From positions 434,001-498,000 of the forward strand of contig JAMYFF010000002.1 of NCBI GenBank assembly GCA_024128875.1: a DNA stretch of 64,000 bases. The letters run 5' to 3'. This document shows, one piece after another, positions 38,442-46,241 of this stretch. Positions within the stretch are counted from its first letter, which is position 1. Each line of letters opens with the position of its first letter. The notes under the pieces were generated by a model. It was not told the DNA's origin. It ran no database searches and was given only the letters and a program-made list of their open reading frames with translations. The stretch is from Salinilacustrithrix flava (GTDB lineage: Bacteria > Actinomycetota > Acidimicrobiia > Acidimicrobiales > Salinilacustritrichaceae). The position numbers and the translations under genes are program-made.

Positions 38442-39664
38442 GGCGTGAGGAGGGCGTCGACGAAGGCGGCCGGGTCGAAGGGGATGAGGTCGTCGGCGGA
38501 CTCCCCGAGGCCGACCAGCTTGATCGGCAGGCCGAGGCCGCCCATCTCCTCGTCGAGGGCGATGGCGAGGGCGATGCCGCCCTTGGCCGAGCCGTCGAGC
38601 TTGGTGAGCACCACGCCGGTGCACTGCGTGGCCTCGGTGAACTGCTTGGCCTGCTGCAGGCCGTTCTGGCCGGTGGTGGCGTCGAGCACGAGCAGGACCT
38701 CGGTGACGTTGCCGGGATCGCGGTCGGCGACCCGGCGCACCTTCGACAGCTCCTCCATGAGGTTCGACTTGGTGTGGAGGCGACCGGCGGTGTCGGCGAG
38801 GACGAGGTCGATGTCGCGGGCCCCGGCCTTGGCGATGGCGTCGAAGATGACCGACGACGGGTCGCCGCCCTCGGCGCCCCGGTGGAACTCGGCGCCGGCC
38901 CGGTCCGCCCAGGTCTCGAGCTGCTCGGCGGCGGCGGCGCGGAAGGTGTCGCCGGCGGCCATGATCACCGACCGGCCCTCGGACACCTGCTGCTTGCCCA
39001 CCTTGCCGATGGAGGTGGTCTTGCCGACGCCGTTGACGCCCACGAAGAGCCACACGTTGGGGTTGCCCGGCTCGTAGGTGAGGGTGCGGTCCCCCTCCTC
39101 GAGCTCGGCGGTGAGCTGGGCCTTCAGCGCATCGACCAGGGCCTGGGGCTCGGTGATGCCCTCGGCCTTGACCGTCGCCCGCAGCTCCTCGAGCAGCTGG
39201 GTGGTGAGCCCGACGCCGACGTCGGCGCGGATGAGGGCCTCCTCCAGCTCCTCCCACGTCTCCTCCGTGATGTCCGAGCGGGACAGCAGCGAGCCGAGGT
39301 AGCCCGAGAAGGTGGCGCGGGCCTTGGTGAGCCGGTCGCGGAACGTGGGCCGCACCACCGGCTGGTCCTCGTGGTGGGTCTCGATGCCGCCGGCCTCGAC
39401 CGGGTCCGTCCCGGCCGGGCCCTCGGCGGTCTCCCGAGTGCCTCCGTCGATGCCGATGTCGCTGGTGCCGGCGTCGCGGACCTCACCGCCCGGTCGGTCG
39501 CCATCGAGGATGGGCGTGCCCTCGGTGCCGGGCCCGGGGACCTGGCGGCCAGAGCGGTCCGGGGGCTCGATGCCGGGGGCGCCGGTGTCCCTCCGGTTGA
39601 CCAGGACGACGGCGACACCTCCGACCAGGACGACGACGGCGGCGATGAGCAGGAGGATCTCCAT
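38438..39664 (-). CDS. ftsY: SRP receptor FtsY
   Basis: A 408-residue FtsY. One N-terminal membrane helix (residues 2-23), an acidic Gly/Thr-rich linker (A domain) to about residue 110, then the NG domain with GVNGVGKTTSIGKV, AAGDTFRAAA, LADTAGRLHTKSNLMEEL and TKLDGSAKGG. It docks Ffh-ribosome complexes at the membrane. The membrane anchor resembles other actinobacterial FtsY proteins. ATG start; 43 bases separate it from the divergent MoxR gene, so both promoters must overlap there. Confidence 0.96.
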   Translation of the reverse strand: MEILLLIAAVVVLVGGVAVVLVNRRDTGAPGIEPPDRSGRQVPGPGTEGTPILDGDRPGGEVRDAGTSDIGIDGGTRETAEGPAGTDPVEAGGIETHHEDQPVVRPTFRDRLTKARATFSGYLGSLLSRSDITEETWEELEEALIRADVGVGLTTQLLEELRATVKAEGITEPQALVDALKAQLTAELEEGDRTLTYEPGNPNVWLFVGVNGVGKTTSIGKVGKQQVSEGRSVIMAAGDTFRAAAAEQLETWADRAGAEFHRGAEGGDPSSVIFDAIAKAGARDIDLVLADTAGRLHTKSNLMEELSKVRRVADRDPGNVTEVLLVLDATTGQNGLQQAKQFTEATQCTGVVLTKLDGSAKGGIALAIALDEEMGGLGLPIKLVGLGESADDLIPFDPAAFVDALLTP

Positions 39665-39707
39665 GGGCGAGCGAGCCTATCGCCGACCCGCCTCTAGCCT
39701 CAGAGGG

Positions 39708-40739
39708 GTGCAGAGCGACTCCCACGCCCATCCCGCCGCCGAGGTCCAGGCCGTGACCCAGGCGGTCAAGCGGGTCATCGTCGGTCAGGACCGCGTGCTC
39801 GAGCGCCTGCTCGTGGGGCTGCTCGCCAAGGGCCACCTGCTGCTCGAGGGCGTGCCGGGCCTGGCCAAGACGCTCGCCATGGAGACCCTGGCCACCGTCG
39901 TCGGGGGCAGCTTCGCCCGCATCCAGTTCACCCCCGACCTCCTCCCCGCCGACATCACCGGCACGCGCGTGTGGCGCCAGTCGTCCGAGCGCTTCGACGT
40001 CGAGCTCGGCCCCGTGTTCGTGAACTTCCTCCTCGCCGACGAGATCAACCGGGCCCCGGCCAAGGTCCAGTCCGCGCTGCTCGAGGTCATGGCCGAGAAG
40101 CAGGTGTCGCTCGGCGGTGAGACCCACGAGGTACCCCGCCCGTTCCTGGTGATGGCCACGCAGAACCCGATCGAGTCCGAGGGCGTCTACCCGCTGCCCG
40201 AGGCCCAGCGCGACCGCTTCCTCATGAAGATCCTGATCGAGTACCCCTCCCCCGCCGAGGAGTCCGAGATCGTGCTGCGCCACGGCATCGACCCGCCCCA
40301 GGCCGAGCGCGCCCTCGACACGGGCGCGCTGCTGCGCCTGCAGGACGCCGCCGACGCCGTCTCCGTGGACCACGGCACGCTCCAGTACGCCGTCGACCTG
40401 GTCCAGGCCACGCGCGATCCGGCCCGCTACGGCCTGCCCGACCTCGTCGAGTACCTCTCCTACGGCGCGTCGCCGCGCGCCACCCTCGGCCTCGTGGCCG
40501 CGGGCCGGGCGCTGGCCCTGCTGCGGCAGCGCTCCTACGTCGTGCCCCAGGACGTGTTCGACGTCGCACCCGACGTCCTGCGCCACCGCCTCGTCCTGTC
40601 GTACGAGTCCCTCGCCCAGGGCGTGGGCGTCGAGCACGTGCTCGCCCGCCTGCTGTCCACCGTCCCCGCCCCGCACGTGGCCGGCAGCCCGCCCGCCAGC
40701 CCGCCGGAGGGCGACGCCAGCGAGTGGGCGGCCGGGTGA
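39708..40739 (+). CDS. MoxR-type AAA ATPase
   Basis: A 343-residue AAA+ ATPase of the MoxR family: Walker [11 protein letters not shown], Walker [23 protein letters not shown], sensor 1 [19 protein letters not shown] and the arginine finger DRF. The helical lid is at the C-terminus. MoxR proteins work as chaperones for VWA-domain partners. The GTG at 39708 has AGAGGGG directly upstream and begins the family-like sequence; the frame stays open into ftsY. It starts a four-gene set (MoxR, DUF58, VWA, lipoprotein) joined by GTGA/ATGA/GTGA overlaps. Confidence 0.93.
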   Translation: MQSDSHAHPAAEVQAVTQAVKRVIVGQDRVLERLLVGLLAKGHLLLEGVPGLAKTLAMETLATVVGGSFARIQFTPDLLPADITGTRVWRQSSERFDVELGPVFVNFLLADEINRAPAKVQSALLEVMAEKQVSLGGETHEVPRPFLVMATQNPIESEGVYPLPEAQRDRFLMKILIEYPSPAEESEIVLRHGIDPPQAERALDTGALLRLQDAADAVSVDHGTLQYAVDLVQATRDPARYGLPDLVEYLSYGASPRATLGLVAAGRALALLRQRSYVVPQDVFDVAPDVLRHRLVLSYESLAQGVGVEHVLARLLSTVPAPHVAGSPPASPPEGDASEWAAG

Positions 40740-41662
40740 GCGCCACGGTCCACACCGAGGCGGCCGAGGTCCTGCGCCGCCTCGAGCTCGACGTGAACCG
40801 GCGCCTCGACGGCCTGCTCCACGGCGACTACCGCGGCCTGGTCCCGGGCCACGGCTCCGAGACGGGCGAGACGCGCCCCTACGTCCCCGGCGACGACGTG
40901 CGTCGCATCGACTGGAACGTGTCGGCCCGGTCGATGGACACCCACGTGCGCGAGTCCATCGCCGACCGCGAGCTGGAGACGTGGGTCCTGGTCGACCGCT
41001 CCCCCAGCCTCGACTTCGGCACCGCCCGCACCACCAAGGCCGGCCTGGCCGTCGAGGCGGTCGGCGCCATCGGCTTCCTGACGGCGCGCACCGGCAACCG
41101 GTTAGGCGCGGTCGTCGTCGACCCGGACGGCACCACCGTGATCCCGGCCAAGCCCGGGCGCGAGCACCTCCTCGCCGTGCTGCACGGCCTCCTCACCGGC
41201 GCACGGCCGGGCACGCGCCTCGGCGGCTCGGAGCGCCACGCCGGCGGCACGACCGACCTCGGCGCTGCGCTCGGGCACCTGATCGTCCCGCCACGACGTC
41301 GAGGCCTCATCGTCGTCGTGTCCGACTTCCTGTCCACCGATGGCTGGGCTCGCGCCCTGCGCGGCCTCACCGCCCGCCACGACGTCGTCGCCATCGAGAT
41401 CGTGGACCCCCGCGAGCTGGAGCTGCCGTCGGTCGGGGTGCTGACCCTGGTCGACCCGGAGACGGGCCGCACCCGCGAGGTCCCCACCAATCGACGCGTG
41501 CGTGACCGCTACGCGGCCGCCGCCACCGAGCAGCGCCGGCACATCGCAGACGAGCTGCGAAGCGCCGGTGTCGGGCACCTCCAGCTGCGCACCGACCGCG
41601 ACTGGGTCATCGACGTCGCCCGGTTCGTGCAGGCCCGACGGGCCATGGCGGCCGTCAGATGA
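40736..41662 (+). CDS. DUF58-domain protein
   Basis: A 308-residue protein. The DUF58 core [31 protein letters not shown] and [19 protein letters not shown] is clear; the region after it folds like a VWA domain with a DRSPS MIDAS-like loop. Partner of MoxR ATPases in virtually all MoxR-DUF58-VWA operons. No membrane helix. GTG start in overlap with MoxR; the stop overlaps the VWA gene. Confidence 0.93.
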   Translation: MSATVHTEAAEVLRRLELDVNRRLDGLLHGDYRGLVPGHGSETGETRPYVPGDDVRRIDWNVSARSMDTHVRESIADRELETWVLVDRSPSLDFGTARTTKAGLAVEAVGAIGFLTARTGNRLGAVVVDPDGTTVIPAKPGREHLLAVLHGLLTGARPGTRLGGSERHAGGTTDLGAALGHLIVPPRRRGLIVVVSDFLSTDGWARALRGLTARHDVVAIEIVDPRELELPSVGVLTLVDPETGRTREVPTNRRVRDRYAAAATEQRRHIADELRSAGVGHLQLRTDRDWVIDVARFVQARRAMAAVR

Positions 41663-42639
41663 GCTTGCCCGACGCCTTCCTCGCCCCCACCCGGCTGTGG
41701 GGCCTGCTCGCCGTGCTCGCGCTCGTGGCCGCGTACGTCGCCATGACGTTCCTGCGACGGCGCTACACCGTCCGGTTCACCAACCTGCCGCTGCTCGAGA
41801 CGGTGGCCCCCGGACGCCCGGGGTGGCGCCGCCACGTGGCCGCCGCCGCCTTCCTCCTGGCGATCACGTCCATGGTCCTGGCCTGGGCCCGCCCCGCCGA
41901 CGAGGTCCAGGTGCCCAAGGAGCGGGCCACGGTCGTGCTGGCCATCGACACGTCGCTGTCGATGGAGGCCACCGACGTGGCGCCGTCGCGCATCGAGGCC
42001 GCCCAGCAGGCGGCCCTGTCCTTCATCGAGGAGCTGCCACCCCAGATCAACGTGGGCCTGGTCAGCTTCGACGGCGTCGCCCGGGTCCGGGTCACGCCCA
42101 CCACGGACCGCCAGCCGGTGCGGGCCGCCATCCAGACCCTGGAGCTCGGTCCGGCCACCGCCATCGGCGAGGCGATCTTCGCCGGCCTCGATGCCATCGC
42201 CACCGCACCGACGTTCACCGACCCGGGCGAAGAGGGCGAGGAGGCCGAGCCGGTTCCGGCCCGGATGGTGGTCATGACCGACGGCAAGACCACGGTCGGC
42301 CGTCCCGACGTCGACGGTGCCGAGGCCGCGGTCGAGGCCGAGGTCCCGGTGTCCACCATCGCCTTCGGCACCGACCGGGGCACCATCGTCATCGACGGCG
42401 AGATCCAGCCGGTGCCGGTCGACCGCGAACCGCTGCGCCTCATCGCCGAGCGCACCGGCGGGCAGTTCTTCTCCGCCGAGTCCCTGGGCGAGCTCCAGAG
42501 CGTGTACGAGGACATCGGCTCCTCCGTCGGCTTCGACACCGAGGAGCAGGAGATCACCGAGCGCTTCGCCGGCTACGCCGTCGTGCTCGTCCTGATCAGC
42601 GCCGCCCTGTCGCTGCTGTTCTTCCAGCGCCTCCCGTGA
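41659..42639 (+). CDS. VWA-domain membrane protein (BatA-like)
   Basis: A 326-residue protein. Two N-terminal membrane helices (about residues 15-33 and 58-75) flank a short cytoplasmic stretch; the VWA domain follows with the MIDAS motif DTSLSM near residue 95 and the later T and D positions ([19 protein letters not shown]). A last membrane helix near residue 305 ends the protein. This is the BatA layout. With MoxR and DUF58 it likely forms a chaperone-type envelope machine; the client is unknown. Confidence 0.92.
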   Translation: MSLPDAFLAPTRLWGLLAVLALVAAYVAMTFLRRRYTVRFTNLPLLETVAPGRPGWRRHVAAAAFLLAITSMVLAWARPADEVQVPKERATVVLAIDTSLSMEATDVAPSRIEAAQQAALSFIEELPPQINVGLVSFDGVARVRVTPTTDRQPVRAAIQTLELGPATAIGEAIFAGLDAIATAPTFTDPGEEGEEAEPVPARMVVMTDGKTTVGRPDVDGAEAAVEAEVPVSTIAFGTDRGTIVIDGEIQPVPVDREPLRLIAERTGGQFFSAESLGELQSVYEDIGSSVGFDTEEQEITERFAGYAVVLVLISAALSLLFFQRLP

Positions 42640-43088
42640 GCCCGAGAAATCGTTCTGGGCCGCGGAGCACGCCTCCGGCGTCGCTCCTCGCGGCCCAGAA
42701 GCTCGGCGGGGCGCTCGTGCTGGTCGGTCTGCTCAGCGGGTGCGGCGACGACAGCGGTGACGGGGACGTGGCGGCGTTCTGCGAGGCGGTGGAGGACCTG
42801 CGCGACGACGACCCGTTCGAGGAGCTGCAGGTCGCCAGCCCGGGCGAGATGCGCGACGCCTTCGCCGACCTGGCCGTCGGCGTCGACCGCATCGCCGACG
42901 CCGCGCCCGACGAGGTCCGGAACCAGGCTCAGCGCTACGCCGACGCCGTGGAGGACCTGCGCGACGAGCTGGCCGGCGCCGGCTACGACCTGACCCGGGT
43001 CGACCAGCTCGACTACGGACAGGCCGTGGCGTCCTACACCGAAGCCGCCGTGTCCGTCGACAACGCCGCCGACGCCCTCTGCGGCTGA
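42636..43088 (+). CDS. small lipoprotein of unknown function coupled to the MoxR operon
   Basis: A 150-residue protein starting with GTG in a GTGA overlap with the VWA gene. A basic N-region leads to a hydrophobic stretch with lipobox LLSGC near residue 36, so lipidation is expected. The mature part is acidic and helical (AFCEAVEDLRDDDPF, RNQAQRYADAVEDLRDEL) with two further Cys residues near the ends that could form a disulfide. No family recognised. The only shorter start leaves too little signal sequence. The codons for the basic leader form half of a long inverted repeat (42653-42700). Confidence 0.65.
   Translation: MSPRNRSGPRSTPPASLLAAQKLGGALVLVGLLSGCGDDSGDGDVAAFCEAVEDLRDDDPFEELQVASPGEMRDAFADLAVGVDRIADAAPDEVRNQAQRYADAVEDLRDELAGAGYDLTRVDQLDYGQAVASYTEAAVSVDNAADALCG
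42653..42700. repeat. long inverted repeat inside the lipoprotein signal-sequence region
   Basis: TTCTGGGCCGCG (42653-42664) pairs perfectly with CGCGGCCCAGAA (42689-42700), and the inner GGAGC/GCTCC extends the stem with one bulge around a loop of about 14 bases. It lies just after the VWA stop. It is either an intergenic hairpin (if the downstream gene starts elsewhere) or a coding hairpin that could slow translation or transcription within the operon. Confidence 0.6.
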
Positions 43089-43177
43089 GGCAACCGACTC
43101 AGGCGGCGCGTCGATCTCGCTGCGTGGCGCGGGGACGTCGAAGGTGCGCGCGTCCGGTCAGACCGGGAGGTCGACCG

Positions 43178-43834
43178 TCAGCTGCGGCGACCGGCGTAGG
43201 TCCGGAGCCACATGCCTGCGACGATGGCGACGAGTGCCACGGCAGCGATGCGCAGCGCATCGGCACCGGTGTGGGGCAGCGGGCCGTCGACCGCCCCCCG
43301 ACTGGTCACGCGCAGGGTCGGCTCACCGTCGTCCGCCGTCTCGCCGGGCCGCACGACGACGTCGTCGAGGACAGCGGTCGACCGCACCAGCACGAACTGC
43401 ATCGAGAAGGCCCGGTTGGCCGAACGGTTGTCGGCACGTCGGCTCAGTCCGACGGTCAGCTCGTAGCTGCGACGCTCACCGGGCCCGAGCACCCCGTCGT
43501 CGACGGTGACCGGCTGCGAAAGCTGGTCGAGCGTGCCGGTCCAGTGGTCCTCGATGGTCACATCGACCAAGGGGCCCAGATCGCCGGCGCTGGGAGCAGC
43601 GAGCACGAAGTGAGCAGCCGAGGCCGAGTCGTTGCAGACGTCGAGATCGACCGTGCGAGGTGCCCCGGGCAGGAGCCCGCTGAGGTCGATGCCCTCGGCG
43701 ACACCCGGGCAGAGTGCATCAGTGGCACCTTCCTGCGCTCCGACTGCAGGTGCCACGTAGGCACCGGCCAGGAGGGCGCCGGCGAGGGCGGCGAGGGCGA
43801 GCCGCATGTGGCGGCGGGCGCCGATCGCCATCAT
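43178..43834 (-). CDS. LPHTG-anchored secreted protein of the CalY/SipW cluster
   Basis: A 218-residue surface protein. Signal peptide: basic GARRH then an Ala/Leu-rich core ending AVGAQ near residue 35. The mature part is beta-rich (TVDLDVCNDSASAAHFVL; ERRSYELTVGLSRR) and resembles the Ig-like TasA/CalY fold in strand pattern. The C-terminus is a cell-wall sorting signal: LPHTG at residues 186-190, a hydrophobic helix, and a RRS tail. No sortase is in the window. The ATG at 43834 overlaps the SipW stop (ATGA), making it last in the CalY-SipW-LPHTG transcript. It may tether or cap the fibre; this is inference. Confidence 0.78.
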   Translation of the reverse strand: MMAIGARRHMRLALAALAGALLAGAYVAPAVGAQEGATDALCPGVAEGIDLSGLLPGAPRTVDLDVCNDSASAAHFVLAAPSAGDLGPLVDVTIEDHWTGTLDQLSQPVTVDDGVLGPGERRSYELTVGLSRRADNRSANRAFSMQFVLVRSTAVLDDVVVRPGETADDGEPTLRVTSRGAVDGPLPHTGADALRIAAVALVAIVAGMWLRTYAGRRS

Positions 43835-44355
43835 CCGGCAGGAGCTGGTCGGTGCCGGCTCCGCCGGGACCTCGACGCCTCGCCGCTGGTCGCACCGTCG
43901 GCGGCGTCGGGGGGGAAGAACAGCTGCCACAGCAACGCCAGGGCGACGACCGCTGCGGCGATCGAGCCGATGCCCATCGGCAGGCTCAGGAACACGAGCG
44001 CGTATCCCCAGCCGGGGTGCACGCTCTCGACCACACCCCGTATCGACCCTGGCTCGACGGTCCACGGATCCGGGCCGTCGTTGGCGTCGCCCTGCGTGCG
44101 GTACTCACCGGTCGGCGTCACCTCGATCACCCGGTGGGTCAGCAACACGCCCCTCTCCTTCTCGTAGGTCACGACGTCACCGACGACGGCGGACTCGGCG
44201 GGCCGGACCACGACCAGGGAGCCGATCGGTGCGGCGTCACCCATCGACCCGGATTCCACGGCGAACAGGTCGACGTCGGAGACGACCTTGTGCCGGAGGC
44301 CGAGCACGCCGACGAGAGCGAGGGTGAGGAAGGCGAGGAGGGCGATCTTGCGCAT
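43831..44355 (-). CDS. sipW: SipW-type signal peptidase I (Ser/His class)
   Basis: A 174-residue signal peptidase of the ER/archaeal/SipW class. An N-terminal helix (residues 4-20) is followed by VESGSMGD with nucleophile Ser37, then LLTHRVIEV with His74 in place of the bacterial Lys, and QGDAND with the acidic residues near 90-93. A second membrane helix lies near residues 130-155. SipW processes TasA/CalY-type precursors in Bacillus. The ATG at 44355 is preferred: an upstream in-frame start would translate the hairpin at 44371-44400. It sits between the CalY-like gene and the LPHTG gene. Confidence 0.9.
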   Translation of the reverse strand: MRKIALLAFLTLALVGVLGLRHKVVSDVDLFAVESGSMGDAAPIGSLVVVRPAESAVVGDVVTYEKERGVLLTHRVIEVTPTGEYRTQGDANDGPDPWTVEPGSIRGVVESVHPGWGYALVFLSLPMGIGSIAAAVVALALLWQLFFPPDAADGATSGEASRSRRSRHRPAPAG

Positions 44356-44370
44356 GAGAAGAGAGTCGAT

Positions 44371-44400
44371 GTGGTGGGCGGAGGGATCTCCGCCCACCAC
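44371..44400 (-). terminator. perfect 12-bp-stem hairpin between the CalY-like and sipW genes
   Basis: GTGGTGGGCGGA (44371-44382) and TCCGCCCACCAC (44389-44400) pair without mismatch around a 6-base loop. It begins 18 bases after the CalY-like stop and ends 15 bases before the sipW start, with no T-run. Most likely a partial terminator or 3'-stabilising element that gives much more fibre-protein mRNA than protease mRNA. Confidence 0.7.
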
Positions 44401-44418
44401 ATCAGCTAGGACCTGGAC

Positions 44419-45033
44419 CTACTGGTCGTCGTTGGCGGCGGCCTGGTCAGCCTGAACCGTCGGCGTCTGACCGTCCTGGGTCGCGATCAACTCGATCGTC
44501 CCGGACGCCGAACGGCTTGCCCACACGTTGCCGGCATCTTCGTCGAGGCTCGCGGCAACCGTCACCGTCCGAGCGGTGCTTGCGGCGACGTTGTCAGCAA
44601 CCTTCACGGGTCCACCGGCTGCCATGGTGAACAGCTGGCAAGCGTCGAGCGTCGTGCTCCCGAGGTCGCCGGTGATGGCGAACGTTAGGTACCCGCACTG
44701 GCTCTGAAGGGTGGCCGCATCGGCTGCAGTCAGGCCCGGAGGCATGCCAGCGCTGAGATCGACGTAGAGGTCAACCGCCTCGGTGCCCACGTTCTTCACC
44801 GTGTAGGTCTTCGAGGACGGGGCGCCGCCTGGCATCAGGTTGGCGAAGTTGGTGTTCAGCGTGGTGCCGCTGGCCATCTTGATGTCGACCTCACCGGTCG
44901 AACCCTGGATGGAGCCGGTTTCGGTGTCCTGGAAGTAGGCACCGGTCATGGAAACGCCTCCGCCGACGAGGCCAGCGGTCATGCCCGCTGCGGCCACGAA
45001 GCCGGCCAGGCGGCCGATCTTGCGCTTGTTCAT
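44419..45033 (-). CDS. TasA/CalY (camelysin)-like fibre protein with SipW-type signal peptide
   Basis: A 204-residue secreted protein. The N-terminus has KRKIGR then a hydrophobic core with SMTGAYFQDTETGS, the AYF-D-TE pattern typical of SipW-dependent cleavage in camelysin/TasA proteins. The mature domain is beta-rich and Gly/Thr/Ala-rich with one pair of Cys residues (SQCGYLTF and LDACQLF). The ATG at 45033 is chosen for AGGAG 6 bases upstream; an in-frame ATG seven codons earlier has no such site. It leads the CalY-SipW-LPHTG operon, flanked by a two-component system. In Bacillus such proteins polymerise into biofilm fibres. C-terminal ~20 residues are polar and flexible. Confidence 0.86.
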   Translation of the reverse strand: MNKRKIGRLAGFVAAAGMTAGLVGGGVSMTGAYFQDTETGSIQGSTGEVDIKMASGTTLNTNFANLMPGGAPSSKTYTVKNVGTEAVDLYVDLSAGMPPGLTAADAATLQSQCGYLTFAITGDLGSTTLDACQLFTMAAGGPVKVADNVAASTARTVTVAASLDEDAGNVWASRSASGTIELIATQDGQTPTVQADQAAANDDQ

Positions 45034-45173
45034 CTGTTTCTCCTGTGTGTCCATCAGGAGGTCGGTTTCGCCACTCGCTCCCCACCGAGCCCAGGCGACC
45101 AGGTCAGCTCAGTGGATCATCGCTCCGCTCCCGCTTCGATCACCATGCGACGCCGGGCACACGCCGCTCATCG

Positions 45174-45194
45174 TCAGGATTGATGAAAACCTGA
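45174..45194. promoter_or_regulatory. AT-rich palindromic element upstream of the CalY-like operon
   Basis: TCAGG (45174-45178) and CCTGA (45190-45194) frame an A/T-rich 11-base centre (ATTGATGAAAA). In a region this GC-rich an A/T-rich patch stands out. It lies about 140 bases upstream of the CalY-like start and 2 bases from the response-regulator stop. It could be the operator or promoter for the fibre operon; no -10/-35 pair is convincing. The rest of 45034-45195 shows nothing else. Confidence 0.35.
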
Positions 45195-45195
45195 T

Positions 45196-45879
45196 TCAGC
45201 CCTCGGGTGGCACCCACTCGGCAGCGCGAGCCAGCGCCACGGCGGCCAGCTGCGAGCTCACGCCGAGCTTTGTGAGGATCGCTCGGATCTGGCTGCGGAT
45301 CGTGGCGATCGAGACGAAGTCGCGCTCGGCGATCGCTTCGGCGCTCAGGCCGTCCATGAGCGCACCGAGCACTGCCTGCTCCCGAGCAGTCAGTCGCTCG
45401 AAGGGCTCCCGGCGCTCACCGTCGGCCAGCCGGGCCTCGCGAAGCAGCCGCAGCAGATCGTCCCGCTCGCCCTTGCTGAGCAACGTCCGCAGCCGGGCGA
45501 CGTGGCGCACCGCCTCGAGGAGCTCGTCGAAGGACACGGCCTTGTCCACCAGGCCGATGGCGCCGGCTTCCACACACTCGGCCAGGCGGAGCCGGTCACG
45601 CTCGCCGGTGACCATCACCACGCTCGCACCGCCGTCGCGCAGCGGGGCGATCATCGGCAGCGCCGTCGCGTCGCCGTCGAGGCGGAAGTCGAGCAGCGCC
45701 ATGTGCGGTCGTGCGTCAGCGGCTTCGGCCAGCACCGTCTCCACGTCGAGCGTGACCGGACGCAGCACCTCGAAGCCCTCAGAGCACAGCGCTGCGCCCA
45801 GGCTGTCGCCCAGCAAGCCGTGGTCTTCCACGATGAGCACGCGAACCGGCTCGCCCTCCCCAGCCTGCGTTCCCATCAC
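45196..45879 (-). CDS. NarL/LuxR-family response regulator
   Basis: A 227-residue two-domain regulator. Receiver: VLIVEDHGLLGDSL (acidic pocket E18, D19), phospho-acceptor D64 in LLDFRLD, VMVTGE and GLVDKAV for the switch Thr and Lys. Output: LuxR-type helix-turn-helix with LTAREQAVLGALMDGLS and SIATIRSQIRAILTKLGV. GTG-ATG start at 45879/45876. It is upstream of, and in line with, the CalY-like operon, and the kinase gene lies just beyond a small divergent gene, so it is a good candidate controller of the fibre genes. Confidence 0.92.
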   Translation of the reverse strand: MMGTQAGEGEPVRVLIVEDHGLLGDSLGAALCSEGFEVLRPVTLDVETVLAEAADARPHMALLDFRLDGDATALPMIAPLRDGGASVVMVTGERDRLRLAECVEAGAIGLVDKAVSFDELLEAVRHVARLRTLLSKGERDDLLRLLREARLADGERREPFERLTAREQAVLGALMDGLSAEAIAERDFVSIATIRSQIRAILTKLGVSSQLAAVALARAAEWVPPEG

Positions 45880-45911
45880 TCCGCCGTCACCGTGTGGTCG
45901 ACTTCATCCGA

Positions 45912-46241
45912 ATGGATGATGACACGCACCCGCCGCAGGACGAACCTGGCGTGGTGTCCGCTGCGACGCAACCCCCCGCAGGTCCCAGCGTGGCGCTCGC
46001 CCTCGAGCCGCGCCTGCTGAACGACGCGCTCGCGGTCGCCCTGCGCGACCGCGGCTTCGTCGTGCTCGACGGAAGGTCGCTGATCGGCGGCTGCGACGTC
46101 CTCATCACCAGCGACGAAGATGTGGTCGACGTGCGGGCCGGGGTGGTCGTGTACCTCGACGAGCACTCAGCGGCCACCAGCATCGCTGAGATCGTCGGGC
46201 TGATCGCCGACGCCAGCGGCGACGACGTCCCGGCCGACTGA
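45912..46241 (+). CDS. small truncated pseudo-receiver-like protein
   Basis: A 109-residue frame with strong GC3 bias on the plus strand. After a polar leader it reads VALALEPRLLNDALAVALRDRGFVVLDG (shown here across two elements: strand 1 with helix 1, then strand 2), which parallels the neighbouring regulator's VLIVEDHGLLGDSLGAALCSEGFEVL. Then CDVLITSDED and GVVVYLDEH follow as strands 3 and 4. The acidic pair is EP rather than ED, the helix between strands 2 and 3 is missing, and no acceptor Asp sits in the right place. Divergent from the response regulator; its last 75 bases overlap the kinase 3' end antisense. Start could also be GTG 45894. Confidence 0.55.
   Translation: MDDDTHPPQDEPGVVSAATQPPAGPSVALALEPRLLNDALAVALRDRGFVVLDGRSLIGGCDVLITSDEDVVDVRAGVVVYLDEHSAATSIAEIVGLIADASGDDVPAD

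Noticed and set aside
44356..44400. Upstream in-frame start for sipW at 44400
   Set aside because: It would translate the perfect hairpin and add a non-hydrophobic leader; MRKIALLAF at 44355 is a normal signal-peptidase start.
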